Positions 32,343-41,286 of a DNA stretch of 64,000 nucleotides are shown one piece after another (the first letter of the stretch is position 1; each line of letters starts with the position of its first letter). Location: assembly GCA_038252945.1 (NCBI GenBank), contig JBBSHN010000001.1, positions 62,001 through 126,000 on the forward strand, read 5' to 3'. This DNA comes from JAUJOE01 sp038252945. Its GTDB lineage: Bacteria > Actinomycetota > Actinomycetes > Propionibacteriales > Nocardioidaceae. The translations under genes and the position numbers were made by a program. The notes under the pieces are model-generated. The model searched no databases, had not been told where the DNA came from, and worked only from the letters and a program-made list of their open reading frames with translations.

Positions 32343-34532
32343 ATGTCTCTCGCCTCCCGAGCAGGCGGTGTCAGCGCGGTGATATTTCTCGCTGTCACCG
32401 CCTGCCTTTTCTTGCCGGCGCACGCCGACGCGGCCGCCGCGCGTTCGGCCTGGGCCACCGAAAGTCGAGCGGCCGCCGCCCTGCCGCTTCCGAAGGATGG
32501 CCCACGACAGGTCGGGCGCTCGACCTCGCTGCAGCGCCGGACCGGGTTGACGATCACCATCGACCGACTCCGGCCAGTTGCCCTGGTGAAGGGTCGTCCG
32601 TTGCAGCTGTCAGGGATCGTCACCAACAGCGGGAAGACCCTGTGGCGCGAAGCCCAGGTGTACCTCGAGGTCGCCGCAACCCCGGCCACGACCAAGGCAG
32701 AACTCGATGCGTTCGCCAGTGCTGACCCGGTCTACTTCACGCGACTCATCGCGCTGAATCTGTTCGACCAGATCGGCAATCTGCCGGCCGGCGACAGCGC
32801 GCCGTATCACCTCAGCGTGCCGTTTCACCGCTTGCCGATTGCCGGCACACCTGGCGTGTATCACGTCGGCGTCAGCGTCTTGGCGGGAACTCGCATGGGT
32901 CGAGATGCCGAGGCTGACGCCCGAGCCGATACGTTCATTCCGTTGCTGCCGGACAAGGCGCGCACACGACTTCACCCCACGTCGGTCGTGACGCTCTTGC
33001 CTCTCACGGCCCCGGTGCTCAGGCAGACCAACGGAAACTTCCTCAACGACAGCCTCCTTCGGGCACTGACTATCGGCGGTCGGCTACGAGATGCCCTGGA
33101 CTTCGCCGCCCGCGCTCCCCCAAACAGCGTGCAGGTCGTTCTCGACCCGGCGCTCCGGAGCGCGGTAATGGCCATGTCCCGCAGCTACGTCATCCAACCT
33201 CTTCGCCAGGCTGCGCGCGGTCAACCCGGACATCCCGGGACTGGCCAGCAGGAGGCTCAGGCCTGGCTACAAGAGCTCGAGGACGTTGCGCGACGACAGC
33301 ACTTGTCGTTGATGACCTGGGCGTCCCCGGACGCCAGCGCTCTCGCGGGCGCATCGTTGCCCGGAGTTGTGGAGGCGGCGGTCATAGCCAGCTCGGCATA
33401 CGCGACCAGCAAGTCTCTGAACCCGGCCATCGTCGGCTGGCAACCGGAGGGTCTGAGCACTCGACGTGCCCTATCGGTGGCTCGCCGGTCGGGAACGTCG
33501 GTCCAGATAGTTTCGCAGCGAAGCCTTCCCCGTCTCTCCACCGACAGCGAATATCCCCCTTCCCTCGTGAGCCTGCATACGCGGACAGGTCCGTTGACCG
33601 CTGTGGTGACGCGGAGCGACATCGCCGGTGAGCCGTTGACCGCCGGGATGACCGCGTTGCAGTTCGGACAAGATTTGGCCGCCGAGGCGACCGTTCGTGC
33701 GCTGGCCGCCAATCCGCATGACTCGCTGGCCGCCTTCGCCCTTCCCGTCAACTGGAATCCCGGAGTGGGCGCCGGCATGGCGTCAGCCAAGGCGGCCTAC
33801 CGGCTCCCCAGCGTTCGGACGACCAGCCTGAACACCGTGGACGCTCGATCACCAACCCTGTATGCAGGTCCGGTGGCAGTGCCCGCCTCGGTCCCTCCGT
33901 ACCCCCGCGTCGTGCTCAACGCCATCCCCCAGATGCGCAACGAGGGCCGCATCGCTACGGGGATACTCAGCCATCACCAGCGCGCCCAGAATCAGTTTGA
34001 CCAAAGGCTGGCTGAGTCCGGGTCAAACGCATGGCGGCGACGACCTGGCATCGCGGCCGCTCTCCTTCGCCAGCAGGCGGCGACGTACGCGCAACAGATT
34101 TCCAAGGTGACCGTCACCGGACCCGCATTCGTCGCGCTGTCCAGCACGAGCGGGCGATTTCCTCTCACCGTCTCCAACGGCCTGAGAGTCCCGATCACAG
34201 TGGCAGTGGATATCCGGCCGGCAAATCCTGCGCTTCAGGTCGACTCCATCTCCAAGCTCCGCCTCGCGGCCGGTCAACGCCGCGACGTGCAAGTGGTCAG
34301 CCGGGCGCAAGGTTCCGGACTGACGCAGGTCTGGGTGCGACTCTCGACACCAGACCACCGCCTGTTTGGGACACCGTGGCGATTCAGCGTCCGAGCAACC
34401 CAGTTCGGTGTCATCATTTGGATTGCCATGGCCGCCGGCGCCGCTGTCCTTTTCGGAGCCGCAGTCGTGCGTATTTACCGGCGTATCCGTGAGTCCCGAG
34501 CGCACGCAAGCACCAAACCAGCGAGTACATGA
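32343..34532 (+). CDS. DUF6049-family secreted, membrane-anchored protein
   Basis: A protein of about 729 residues. The N-terminus from ATG 32343 has a signal peptide (VSAVIFLAVTACLFLPAHADA), and a TM helix lies near the C-terminus (VIIWIAMAAGAAVLFGAAVV) followed by a short basic tail, so most of it is extracellular. It includes RLRPVALVKGRPLQLSGIVTN, a beta-rich early part, and VSNGLRVPITVAVDIRP near the end, which reads like an Ig-like fold. The family sits immediately before murJ in Mycobacterium (Rv3909) and Streptomyces; its function is unknown but envelope assembly is likely. An earlier ATG at 32274 is in frame. The stop overlaps the murJ start (ATGA). Confidence 0.85.
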   Translation: MSLASRAGGVSAVIFLAVTACLFLPAHADAAAARSAWATESRAAAALPLPKDGPRQVGRSTSLQRRTGLTITIDRLRPVALVKGRPLQLSGIVTNSGKTLWREAQVYLEVAATPATTKAELDAFASADPVYFTRLIALNLFDQIGNLPAGDSAPYHLSVPFHRLPIAGTPGVYHVGVSVLAGTRMGRDAEADARADTFIPLLPDKARTRLHPTSVVTLLPLTAPVLRQTNGNFLNDSLLRALTIGGRLRDALDFAARAPPNSVQVVLDPALRSAVMAMSRSYVIQPLRQAARGQPGHPGTGQQEAQAWLQELEDVARRQHLSLMTWASPDASALAGASLPGVVEAAVIASSAYATSKSLNPAIVGWQPEGLSTRRALSVARRSGTSVQIVSQRSLPRLSTDSEYPPSLVSLHTRTGPLTAVVTRSDIAGEPLTAGMTALQFGQDLAAEATVRALAANPHDSLAAFALPVNWNPGVGAGMASAKAAYRLPSVRTTSLNTVDARSPTLYAGPVAVPASVPPYPRVVLNAIPQMRNEGRIATGILSHHQRAQNQFDQRLAESGSNAWRRRPGIAAALLRQQAATYAQQISKVTVTGPAFVALSSTSGRFPLTVSNGLRVPITVAVDIRPANPALQVDSISKLRLAAGQRRDVQVVSRAQGSGLTQVWVRLSTPDHRLFGTPWRFSVRATQFGVIIWIAMAAGAAVLFGAAVVRIYRRIRESRAHASTKPAST

Positions 34533-36226
34533 CTTCACCTGTTGCCTCGCCGCAAGCGACGCTTCTCTCGTCGAGCGGTGTCATGGCCGTCGGCACGCTG
34601 GTGTCCCGGCTGACCGGCTTCCTGCGAGCCAGCCTCCTCGCGGCAGCGATCGGCGTTTCGCTTCAGGCTGAGGTCTTCAACGTCGCCAACACGATTCCCA
34701 ACAGCCTTTACATCCTCGTTGCCGGTGGCGTCTTCAACAGCGTCCTCGTGCCGCAGATGGTCCGGGCTCTCGAGGGCGACCCCGACCGTGGCGCCGCCTA
34801 CGCCAACCGGATCATCACCCTCGGCGCCTTGGTGCTCGCAGGCACCAGCGTGATCCTCGTTCTCGCCGCACCACTGATGCTGCGCGCGCTGGTCGACGGC
34901 AGCTACTTCACCGACCCGGCTCTTGCACCGCAACGCGAGGCGCTGATCGTGTTCGCCCGCTGGTGCCTTCCTCAGATCTTCTTTTACGGGATGTACGTGC
35001 TGCTCGGCCAGATCCTCAATGCCCGCGGCCGATTTGGCCCGATGATGTGGACTCCGATCGCGAACAACGTGGTCGCTATCGCCGTGATCTCGGTGTACCT
35101 GTGGGTCTGCGCTGACGAGCCTCCGGGCGGCGGATACACCACCACGCAGGAAACGTTGCTGGGGCTCGGCAGCACCGTGGGCATCGCCGTGCAGGCTCTC
35201 CTGTTGCTTCCCTATCTGGCCCGTGCGGGCTTCCGGATTCGGCCGCGGTTCGACTTTGCAGGCACCGGCCTCGGCCACACGTTGCGGCTCGGGATGTGGA
35301 CCGTTGGCTTTGTCATAGTGAACCAACTGGCCTTCTACGTACTGGTGCATCGAGCGACATCCGGCACCGCGCAGGTAGTCCACGGCGCCACCGGGGCTAG
35401 CGGCTTCACCGTGTATTCCAACGCTTTTCTTCTCACCCAGGTGCCGCACTCGATCGTGACGGTGTCGTTGGCGACCGCGATGATGCCGCTGGTGTCCAGC
35501 CTGGCTGCCCACGGGCGACTCAGTGCCGTTGGCAGCGAGGTGCAGCACACGCTGCGCTTGATGCTGGCAGTGATCGTTCCCTGCGGCCTCGCCCTGCTCG
35601 TGGTGGGTCCTCCGCTCGCCACGATCCTTTTCAGTTGGGGTCAGGCCACTGGCGACACAGCCAGCCTCGGACTCACACTCATCGCCTTCGCACCCGGAAC
35701 GATTCTCTTCAGCGTCCACTACGTTGCCTTACGCGGCTTCTACGCGCTCGAAGACACTCGTACACCGTTTTTCATTCAGTGCCTCATCGCCGGCACCAAC
35801 ATCGTTTTGGCGATTGCGCTCACCGTGGCAGTCGCGCCGCATCTCGTCGCACCCGTCCTTGCCATCGCGTACGGCGCGTCCTACGCCGTTGGCGCGCTGG
35901 TATCACTCACCGTCTTGAGCCGGCGAGTCGGCCACCTCAACTCCAACCAGCTGTGGCGCTTCGTCGTTCGCGTCACCGTGGCGGCCGCTGCTGCGGCGGC
36001 TATCGCCTGGCTCGTGGTGAAGGGGCTGCATTCCGTTGGGCTGACCGAGGCGAGCAAACCGGACTCCCTGGTCATCTTGGCAGCATGCAGCCTGGTGGGC
36101 CTTTCGGTCTACGTGCTGGCGGCCAGACTGCTGCACATTGTCGAGGTGGACGACATCGTCATGCTTGTCTCTTCTCGCCGCTCCCGTTCTGCAGCGCACT
36201 TGGACCGCACACGAGACCTACCATGA
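34529..36226 (+). CDS. murJ: Lipid II flippase MurJ (MviN)
   Basis: A protein of 565 residues and about 14 membrane helices, beginning with SGVMAVGTLVSRLTGFLRASLLAAAIG, the MurJ signature for helix 1, including the conserved Arg residues. Further blocks are AEVFNVANTIPNSLYILVAGGVFNSVLVPQ, LARWCLPQIFFYGMYVLLGQILNARGRFG and FSVHYVALRGFYALEDTRTPF. MurJ moves lipid-linked peptidoglycan precursor across the membrane. In M. tuberculosis the orthologue carries a pseudokinase domain at its C-terminus; here the chain ends without it and the pseudokinase is the next gene. Overlaps DUF6049 by ATGA. Confidence 0.95.
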   Translation: MTSPVASPQATLLSSSGVMAVGTLVSRLTGFLRASLLAAAIGVSLQAEVFNVANTIPNSLYILVAGGVFNSVLVPQMVRALEGDPDRGAAYANRIITLGALVLAGTSVILVLAAPLMLRALVDGSYFTDPALAPQREALIVFARWCLPQIFFYGMYVLLGQILNARGRFGPMMWTPIANNVVAIAVISVYLWVCADEPPGGGYTTTQETLLGLGSTVGIAVQALLLLPYLARAGFRIRPRFDFAGTGLGHTLRLGMWTVGFVIVNQLAFYVLVHRATSGTAQVVHGATGASGFTVYSNAFLLTQVPHSIVTVSLATAMMPLVSSLAAHGRLSAVGSEVQHTLRLMLAVIVPCGLALLVVGPPLATILFSWGQATGDTASLGLTLIAFAPGTILFSVHYVALRGFYALEDTRTPFFIQCLIAGTNIVLAIALTVAVAPHLVAPVLAIAYGASYAVGALVSLTVLSRRVGHLNSNQLWRFVVRVTVAAAAAAAIAWLVVKGLHSVGLTEASKPDSLVILAACSLVGLSVYVLAARLLHIVEVDDIVMLVSSRRSRSAAHLDRTRDLP

Positions 36227-36284
36227 GTGCACGTATCCGGCGCGTTGCCGGTTGGCGGTCATCGGCGAGGCAGGCGAGACGGTT

Positions 36285-37823
36285 GTGAGCATCCGCTTGA
36301 TCGAGCCCGACACCGTGCTCGCCGGCCGCTACGTCGTCCAGGACATGCTGGTCGAAGAGGGAGACGCCGAGTCGTGGCGCGCCTTCGACCGGGTCTTGGC
36401 CCGCTCGGTCGTTTTGCAAGTACTTCCGTCGTCGTCGCCGTATGCACACCGCTTGATCGAGGCAGCAAAGCACGCTTCCCGGGTTCCCGACCCACGCGTG
36501 CTTCAAGTCCTGGACGTCGTCAATGACGGGGTCCTCACCTACGTCGTGCGGGAGTGGGTGGGCGGTCAAGCGCTGGATCTGCTGCTGGCGGAAGGGCCGC
36601 TTCCAGCTCGTCGAGCGGCCTGGCTGCTGCAAGAAGTCGCCGGGGCGCTCACATCAGCTCACCTGGTCGGTGTCGAGCACGGTTGTCTCATGCCGAGCAC
36701 GGTGGTACTCACCGACTCCGGCGGCGTGAAGATACTCGGCCTGGCCACGTTCGCGGCCCTCCAGGACTGCGAGCCTGCACACGTTGATCCGCAGTACGAG
36801 GACGTCCGTGCGCTCGGCCGCCTGCTCTACGCCTGCCTGACGGCTCGGTGGCCAGGAGTTGGCGGCACCACGCTGCCGGAGGCGCCGACCATCCGAGGAC
36901 GGTTTCTGAGACCCCGGCAGGTGCGGGCCGGAGTACCGCGATCGTTGGACGACCTCTGTGACCGCATCCTCACGCTGAGCGCGCCGCCTCGGTACGCCGC
37001 CCCCCTCACTAGTGCGGCGCAAGTCAAAGATGCACTGACCCACCTTCTTGCGGCGGACCGGTCGACCAACGGCTCATCCATGGCGCGTAGCCGAGCCGCT
37101 GAGGCTGCGGCTGCTCGGACCGCCCCACCACCAGCAGTACCATCTCGTGCCGACGGCGCCTCGTCGGACGCCGCGCTTACCGAACAAGGTGCCGCAGCAC
37201 GGCGGCGCCGGCGCTTGGGCGTTTCGGCAACGGCGCTGTGGGCTGGCTTGGCGCTTCTCGTCGCTGCGGTCATGGTGTTGGCATACCTGACAGACCACCA
37301 CCAGGCGAGCGTGCCGAGATCGGGACCGGCCTCGCGACCCACGATCACCGCCACAACTCTGCGACAGCTTCGCATTCAGGGAGCTCAGTCGTTCGATCCT
37401 TACCCGGGCTCGGGCAGCGAGAACCCCTCCCTCGTCCCGTTCGCCATCGATGGAGACCCCACTACGGCCTGGGAAACGTTGACTTACCGTGGCAGTCCAC
37501 AGCTTGGGGGCCTCAAGAAGGGCGTCGGTTTGGTGCTTGACCTTGGCCGCGTGCGGAATGTCAGCGAGGTGATCGTCAGCTTGCAAGGAGCGCCGACGAG
37601 TCTTGAACTACGTGGGGCGCCGGCTTCAGCGACCCAGGCGCCTACTCAGGCGGCCCAGCAGTACCGACTTCTGGCCGAGCTCCGGGACGTCCGTGCCTCG
37701 GCGGCATTTCGACTCAGCCACGCCGTCGCCACCCGGTTTCTTCTCGTGTGGCTCACGTCTTTGCCACCGGAGGGCCCACAGGCCTACCGCGGGCGCGTGG
37801 CCGAGGTGAAAGTCCTAGGGTGA
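36285..37823 (+). CDS. Serine/threonine pseudokinase with TM helix and extracellular beta domain (MurJ partner)
   Basis: A protein of 512 residues. Cytoplasmic part: a kinase-like fold with YVVQDMLVEEGDAESWRAFD, HLVGVEHGCLMPSTVVLTDSG and LGLATFA. The catalytic HRD and DFG are replaced by EHG and LGL, so it should not phosphorylate. After a Pro/Ala-rich linker, a TM helix (about residues 312-332) leads to an extracellular domain (about 355-510, LVPFAIDGDPTTAWET) resembling the F5/8-type (discoidin) or C-terminal domain of Rv3910. In mycobacteria this half is fused to MurJ and binds the FHA protein FhaA when phosphorylated by PknB. Here it is separate, 59 bases downstream. The start is GTG 36285; an upstream TTG is possible. 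The stop overlaps sigM by GTGA. Confidence 0.82.
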   Translation: MSIRLIEPDTVLAGRYVVQDMLVEEGDAESWRAFDRVLARSVVLQVLPSSSPYAHRLIEAAKHASRVPDPRVLQVLDVVNDGVLTYVVREWVGGQALDLLLAEGPLPARRAAWLLQEVAGALTSAHLVGVEHGCLMPSTVVLTDSGGVKILGLATFAALQDCEPAHVDPQYEDVRALGRLLYACLTARWPGVGGTTLPEAPTIRGRFLRPRQVRAGVPRSLDDLCDRILTLSAPPRYAAPLTSAAQVKDALTHLLAADRSTNGSSMARSRAAEAAAARTAPPPAVPSRADGASSDAALTEQGAAARRRRRLGVSATALWAGLALLVAAVMVLAYLTDHHQASVPRSGPASRPTITATTLRQLRIQGAQSFDPYPGSGSENPSLVPFAIDGDPTTAWETLTYRGSPQLGGLKKGVGLVLDLGRVRNVSEVIVSLQGAPTSLELRGAPASATQAPTQAAQQYRLLAELRDVRASAAFRLSHAVATRFLLVWLTSLPPEGPQAYRGRVAEVKVLG

Positions 37824-38479
37824 CCTCGGCCGACCTCGACGATATTGCCCTGCTCCGGGCGCATGTCGAGGGTGACCCCGACGCGTTCACGCAGCTCGTG
37901 ACGCGGCATCGCGACCGTTTGTGGGCGGTCGCACTTCGCACGGCAGGTGATCCTGAGGACGCCGCTGACGCGCTGCAAGAAGCCCTCATCTCTGCGTTCC
38001 GGCGGGCGGATTCCTATCGCGAAGAAGCTCAGGTGTCGACCTGGCTGCACCGCATAGTCGTGAACGCCTGTCTTGACCGGCTCAGGCGACGGTCATCCCG
38101 CTTCGCCTATCCCTTGCAACAGCCGAACGACGAGCGGGACGCTGACCGATTCGACAACTCGGCGAAGACCGAGCCTGTCGCTGAGACAGCCACACGCCGG
38201 GTCGACGTATGGGCAGCACTGAACTCCCTATCGGCAGATCAGCGGGCCGCTTTGGTTCTCGTCGACGTGCAGGGCTACTCCGTGAACGAGGCCGCACGCA
38301 TTCTCAGCTGTCCTCCGGGCACCGTGAAGAGCCGGTGCTCTCGCGGACGCGCCCGACTGGCCCGTCTGCTGGCGTCGTACGGAGGGAACCGCACGCCAGG
38401 TGTGGACGTCCAATATCTGAGTACCCCACCCAGCTTGCCGACCGAGCGATCATCCGCCGACCAAGGACTTCCGCCGTGA
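37820..38479 (+). CDS. sigM: ECF RNA polymerase sigma factor SigM
   Basis: A protein of 219 residues. Region 2 is DAFTQLVTRHRDRLWAVALRTAGDPEDAADALQEALISAFRRADSYREEAQVSTWLHRIVVNACLDRLRRR, broken here for readability only. Region 4 is SLSADQRAALVLVDVQGYSVNEAARILSCPPGTVKSRCSRGRARL, the helix-turn-helix that reads the -35. The position between the MurJ/pseudokinase genes and trxB is that of mycobacterial and streptomycete sigM. It directs RNA polymerase to stress promoters. The GTG start overlaps the pseudokinase stop, and its own stop overlaps the anti-sigma start (GTGA), so all are coupled. Confidence 0.9.
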   Translation: MTSADLDDIALLRAHVEGDPDAFTQLVTRHRDRLWAVALRTAGDPEDAADALQEALISAFRRADSYREEAQVSTWLHRIVVNACLDRLRRRSSRFAYPLQQPNDERDADRFDNSAKTEPVAETATRRVDVWAALNSLSADQRAALVLVDVQGYSVNEAARILSCPPGTVKSRCSRGRARLARLLASYGGNRTPGVDVQYLSTPPSLPTERSSADQGLPP

Positions 38480-39234
38480 CCGCCGACCACGTCTCCTGGG
38501 AGATGCTCGGCGACTACTCCGCTGGCCTGCTCTTTGCTGATGAACAGGCTTCCGTCGCGCAACACCTGACGTCTTGCCCTGACTGCTCCGCCGCTGCCGC
38601 GCGAATACGCGAGGTCCAGACGACTCTGTCGACCGGCGGCAAGCAACCCCTCCGCATGCCATCCGCGGTGTGGCTGCGGATCGAGTCGGCTCTGGAGCAG
38701 GAACTGAGCCTCAATCGCCGGTCGCCGGGCCGCAATCCACCGTCGCCAGCACGCAGACGGCCCAGCGGCGTCGTGCTGAGTGCTGCAGCGGCAGCACTGG
38801 CGGTGGCAGGGGCGGGAGTGGCGCTCCAGCACGCTGTGCAGTCCTCCTCCCACGCCGCGACGGCTGCCTCGACCGCCGCGTCGGCCGCCGCGAAAGCCCG
38901 CGGAGCGCAACCGGCAGACCGACGGGCTGCTGCCTCAGACGGACGACTCACCATTCGCTCGGCTGCTCCGGCGCTCACTCCTGCCACCTTGCCGTTGTAC
39001 GCCCGGAGCATCGGTCGTGGCGGCCGGCCGGCGAAGCGGTCCGCCTCCACCGTCACCGGGCAACGCTCTTCGCCTACGTCTTGTGCCTTGCCCGACACTT
39101 CGGCCTCTACGGTTGTCTCAGCAGTGCGCTGGCGCGGTGTGCCAGCGGTAGTGGTGGTGCGCCGGTCGACGCGTCAGGTGCAGGTACTCGACTGCCGCAC
39201 GGCGGCTCGGGTCCTGTACGCCACCTCGTACTGA
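38476..39234 (+). CDS. Zinc-finger anti-sigma factor paired with SigM
   Basis: A protein of 252 residues. The N-terminus VTADHVSWEMLGDYSAGLLFADEQASVAQHLTSCPDC, here summarised, carries the HxxxCxxC motif (QHLTSCPDC) of ZAS anti-sigma domains that bind the sigma factor. A hydrophobic segment SGVVLSAAAAALAVAGAGVAL lies near residues 100-120, followed by an Ala/Ser-rich outer part, so it is likely a single-span membrane anti-sigma. GTG 38476 overlaps the sigM stop. Redox or envelope stress presumably releases SigM; the trigger is not visible. Confidence 0.85.
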   Translation: MTADHVSWEMLGDYSAGLLFADEQASVAQHLTSCPDCSAAAARIREVQTTLSTGGKQPLRMPSAVWLRIESALEQELSLNRRSPGRNPPSPARRRPSGVVLSAAAAALAVAGAGVALQHAVQSSSHAATAASTAASAAAKARGAQPADRRAAASDGRLTIRSAAPALTPATLPLYARSIGRGGRPAKRSASTVTGQRSSPTSCALPDTSASTVVSAVRWRGVPAVVVVRRSTRQVQVLDCRTAARVLYATSY

Positions 39235-39253
39235 AGGCAAGTAGGCGGCTGGC

Positions 39254-39279
39254 GGAAGTATTTCACCATAAAATCGGTT
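39254..39279 (+). promoter_or_regulatory. SigR/SigH-like promoter before trxBA
   Basis: GGAAG (39254-39258), exactly 18 bases, then GTT (39277-39279). The Streptomyces SigR and mycobacterial SigH consensus is GGAAT-N18/19-GTT, so there is one mismatch in the -35. The trxBA operon of S. coelicolor is known to be driven by SigR in disulfide stress. The promoter is 50 bases upstream of the trxB ATG, a fitting position. Confidence 0.7.
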
Positions 39280-39329
39280 GAGACTGTCGCGGCGCGCTTC
39301 CGCCCGCCGACCGATGCTTAAGAGAGGCA

Positions 39330-40274
39330 ATGATGCCGTCCGAAGTCCGCAACGTCATCATCATCGGGTCAGGTCCCGCCGGATACACCGCGGCGATCTA
39401 CGCCGCACGAGCGAACCTGTCCCCGCTGGTCTTCGAGGGGTCGGTCACAGCAGGCGGCGCATTGATGAACACCACCGACGTGGAGAATTATCCGGGCTTT
39501 CCCGACGGCATCATGGGTCCCGGTTTGATGGACGATTTCCGCAAGCAGGCGGAGAAGTTCGGGGCTGAGCTCATTCCTGACGACATCACCGACGTCGACT
39601 TGACGTCCAACATCAAGCTCGTCACAGACTCAGCCGGCGGCGTCCACCAGGCGCTGACCGTGGTGCTCGCCATGGGCTCGGGTTATCGCAAGCTCGGCCT
39701 CGCCGACGAGGACAGACTGTCCGGACACGGAGTCAGCTGGTGCGCCACTTGCGACGGATTCTTCTTCCGGGATCAGCACATTGCAGTCGTGGGCGGCGGT
39801 GACTCAGCGGTCGAGGAGGCGACCTTCCTCACGCGGTTCGCCGACAAAGTCACGTTGATTCATCGGCGCGGTGAGCTTCGCGCGAGCAAGATCATGGCCG
39901 CTCGAGCCCATGCCAACGACAAACTCGAGTTCGCCTGGAACAGTGTCGTGCGGGATCTAGTTGGCGACGACCAGCTCGACGGCGTCATCGTCGAGGACGT
40001 CACCACGGGTGCCACCAGGAGGCTCGACGTCACAGGCATTTTCATCGCCGTCGGCCACGATCCCCGTTCTGAGTTGGTGCGTGGTCAAGTCGACGTGGAC
40101 GATCAGGGCTACGTTCTGGTTCAGGATAGGTCAACTCTGACCAAACTGCCCGGTGTCTTCGCCTGTGGCGACCTCGTCGATCACACCTACCGCCAGGCAG
40201 TCACAGCTGCCGGTTCCGGTTGTGCCGCGGCCTTGGACGCCGAGCATTACCTCACGGCATTGTCGGACCACTGA
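39330..40274 (+). CDS. trxB: Thioredoxin reductase
   Basis: A protein of 314 residues: FAD-binding VRNVIIIGSGPAGYTAAIYAARANL, the redox-active WCATCDGFFFRDQHIAVVGGGDSA (CATC plus the NADPH Rossmann motif), and the final GVFACGDLVDHTYRQAVTAAGSGCAAALDAE. It reduces thioredoxin with NADPH in the cytosol. A SigR/SigH-like promoter lies 50 bases upstream. The thioredoxin gene follows 46 bases downstream. The start may be ATG 39330 or the ATG three bases later (MMP). Confidence 0.97.
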   Translation: MMPSEVRNVIIIGSGPAGYTAAIYAARANLSPLVFEGSVTAGGALMNTTDVENYPGFPDGIMGPGLMDDFRKQAEKFGAELIPDDITDVDLTSNIKLVTDSAGGVHQALTVVLAMGSGYRKLGLADEDRLSGHGVSWCATCDGFFFRDQHIAVVGGGDSAVEEATFLTRFADKVTLIHRRGELRASKIMAARAHANDKLEFAWNSVVRDLVGDDQLDGVIVEDVTTGATRRLDVTGIFIAVGHDPRSELVRGQVDVDDQGYVLVQDRSTLTKLPGVFACGDLVDHTYRQAVTAAGSGCAAALDAEHYLTALSDH

Positions 40275-40320
40275 CCTAGCCTGCTGCTATCCGCCCGAAC
40301 AACAACCCGATGGAGAACAC

Positions 40321-40647
40321 ATGAGCGCGATTCCCGCTGTCACCGACAACGACTTCAAGGCAACGGTGCTCGAGTCAGATACACCGGTACTTGTCGACTT
40401 CTGGGCTGAGTGGTGCGGCCCCTGCCGCCAGGTGTCACCGATCATCGACGAGATCGCCCGTGACTACGGCGACAAGATGCGCTTTGTCAAGATGAACGTC
40501 GACGAGAACCCTGTGACACCCGCCAGCTACCGAGTCACTGGAATTCCAGCACTCAACGTCTACAAGAGCGGCGACCTGGTCAAGTCGATAGTCGGCGCCC
40601 AGCCCAAAGCGGCGTTGCTCAAGCAGCTATCTGAATTTCTCGACTAG
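40321..40647 (+). CDS. trxA: Thioredoxin
   Basis: A protein of 108 residues: VLVDFWAEWCGPCRQVSPIIDEIA with the WCGPC active site, FVKMNVDENPVTPASYRVTGIPALNVYKSGD with the cis-Pro, and a closing helix. It is the protein disulfide reductant, reduced by the neighbouring TrxB. ATG 40321 is the start, although the frame is open upstream over the end of trxB. It ends one base before the convergent GNAT gene. No CwlM-type amidase gene follows, unlike the mycobacterial locus. Confidence 0.97.
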   Translation: MSAIPAVTDNDFKATVLESDTPVLVDFWAEWCGPCRQVSPIIDEIARDYGDKMRFVKMNVDENPVTPASYRVTGIPALNVYKSGDLVKSIVGAQPKAALLKQLSEFLD

Positions 40648-41286
40648 TCAGCCGCCGGGCCGGCCCCGGGGCAACGCCTGCACCGGCCCAGCGGTGACAT
40701 CGGGACGAAGAGCATCAAGCCAGCGCTCTAGGGCTTCCTCCATGTCTGAAGCCCACGACAGCACGCTTCGCAACTCCAGGCGCAGCCTGGGGTAGCGCGG
40801 ATGCGGATGCACTGTCTTGAAGCCCACTGACGTCAAGAAGCCAACGGGCAGCGCGCACTCCAACTCCCGGGCGGTGGAGTCACCAAACGCTTCGACTGCC
40901 TTCACCCCGCGGCGGCTCATCAGATCCTTCACCACACCCTGTACCAGCACACGACCGAGCCCACCGGAGGCGTACTGCGCAACAACGTGCACCGTCATCA
41001 ACAGCACAGCGTCGGCGCTGATCTGACCCGCCCCCAACAGGCCCGCTCCTGCGGCGTACTCGGCCGGTGCGTAGATCGCGAAGCCGGCGACCTGCCCGTC
41101 GACGTACAGCACTCGCCCGCAGCTGCCCCATTCCAGCAAGACGGCAGATAGCCAGTTCTCCTTCGCGGCTGGGTCAAACCCCCTTCGGCCGGTCTCCCAG
41201 AAAATGCAGCCTCGGCACGGGTGCGGCAGGTCGCTGATGTTGTCCAGCGTCAGGGGCACCACTCGACGACTCACTGAAGGCTCCAC
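40648..41286 (-). CDS. GNAT-family N-acetyltransferase
   Basis: A protein of 212 residues. Its N-terminus includes LTLDNISDLPHPCRGCIFWETG, with a Cys-x2-Cys that is conserved in this origin-linked group. The central GRVLYVDGQVAGFAIYAP, LLMTVHVVAQYASGGLGRVLVQGVVKDLMSRRGVKAVEAFGD and VGFLTSVGFKTVHPHPRYPRLRLEL fit the acetyl-CoA binding GNAT fold. The same type of gene is found beside parB in Streptomyces and mycobacteria. Substrate unknown. The 204-bp gap to parB upstream probably contains its promoter. Confidence 0.8.
   Translation of the reverse strand: MEPSVSRRVVPLTLDNISDLPHPCRGCIFWETGRRGFDPAAKENWLSAVLLEWGSCGRVLYVDGQVAGFAIYAPAEYAAGAGLLGAGQISADAVLLMTVHVVAQYASGGLGRVLVQGVVKDLMSRRGVKAVEAFGDSTARELECALPVGFLTSVGFKTVHPHPRYPRLRLELRSVLSWASDMEEALERWLDALRPDVTAGPVQALPRGRPGG

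Noticed and set aside
34535..35719. Reverse-strand frame of 394 codons rich in Glu, Gly and His
   Set aside because: Antisense shadow of murJ; composition is typical of mirrored membrane-protein codons.
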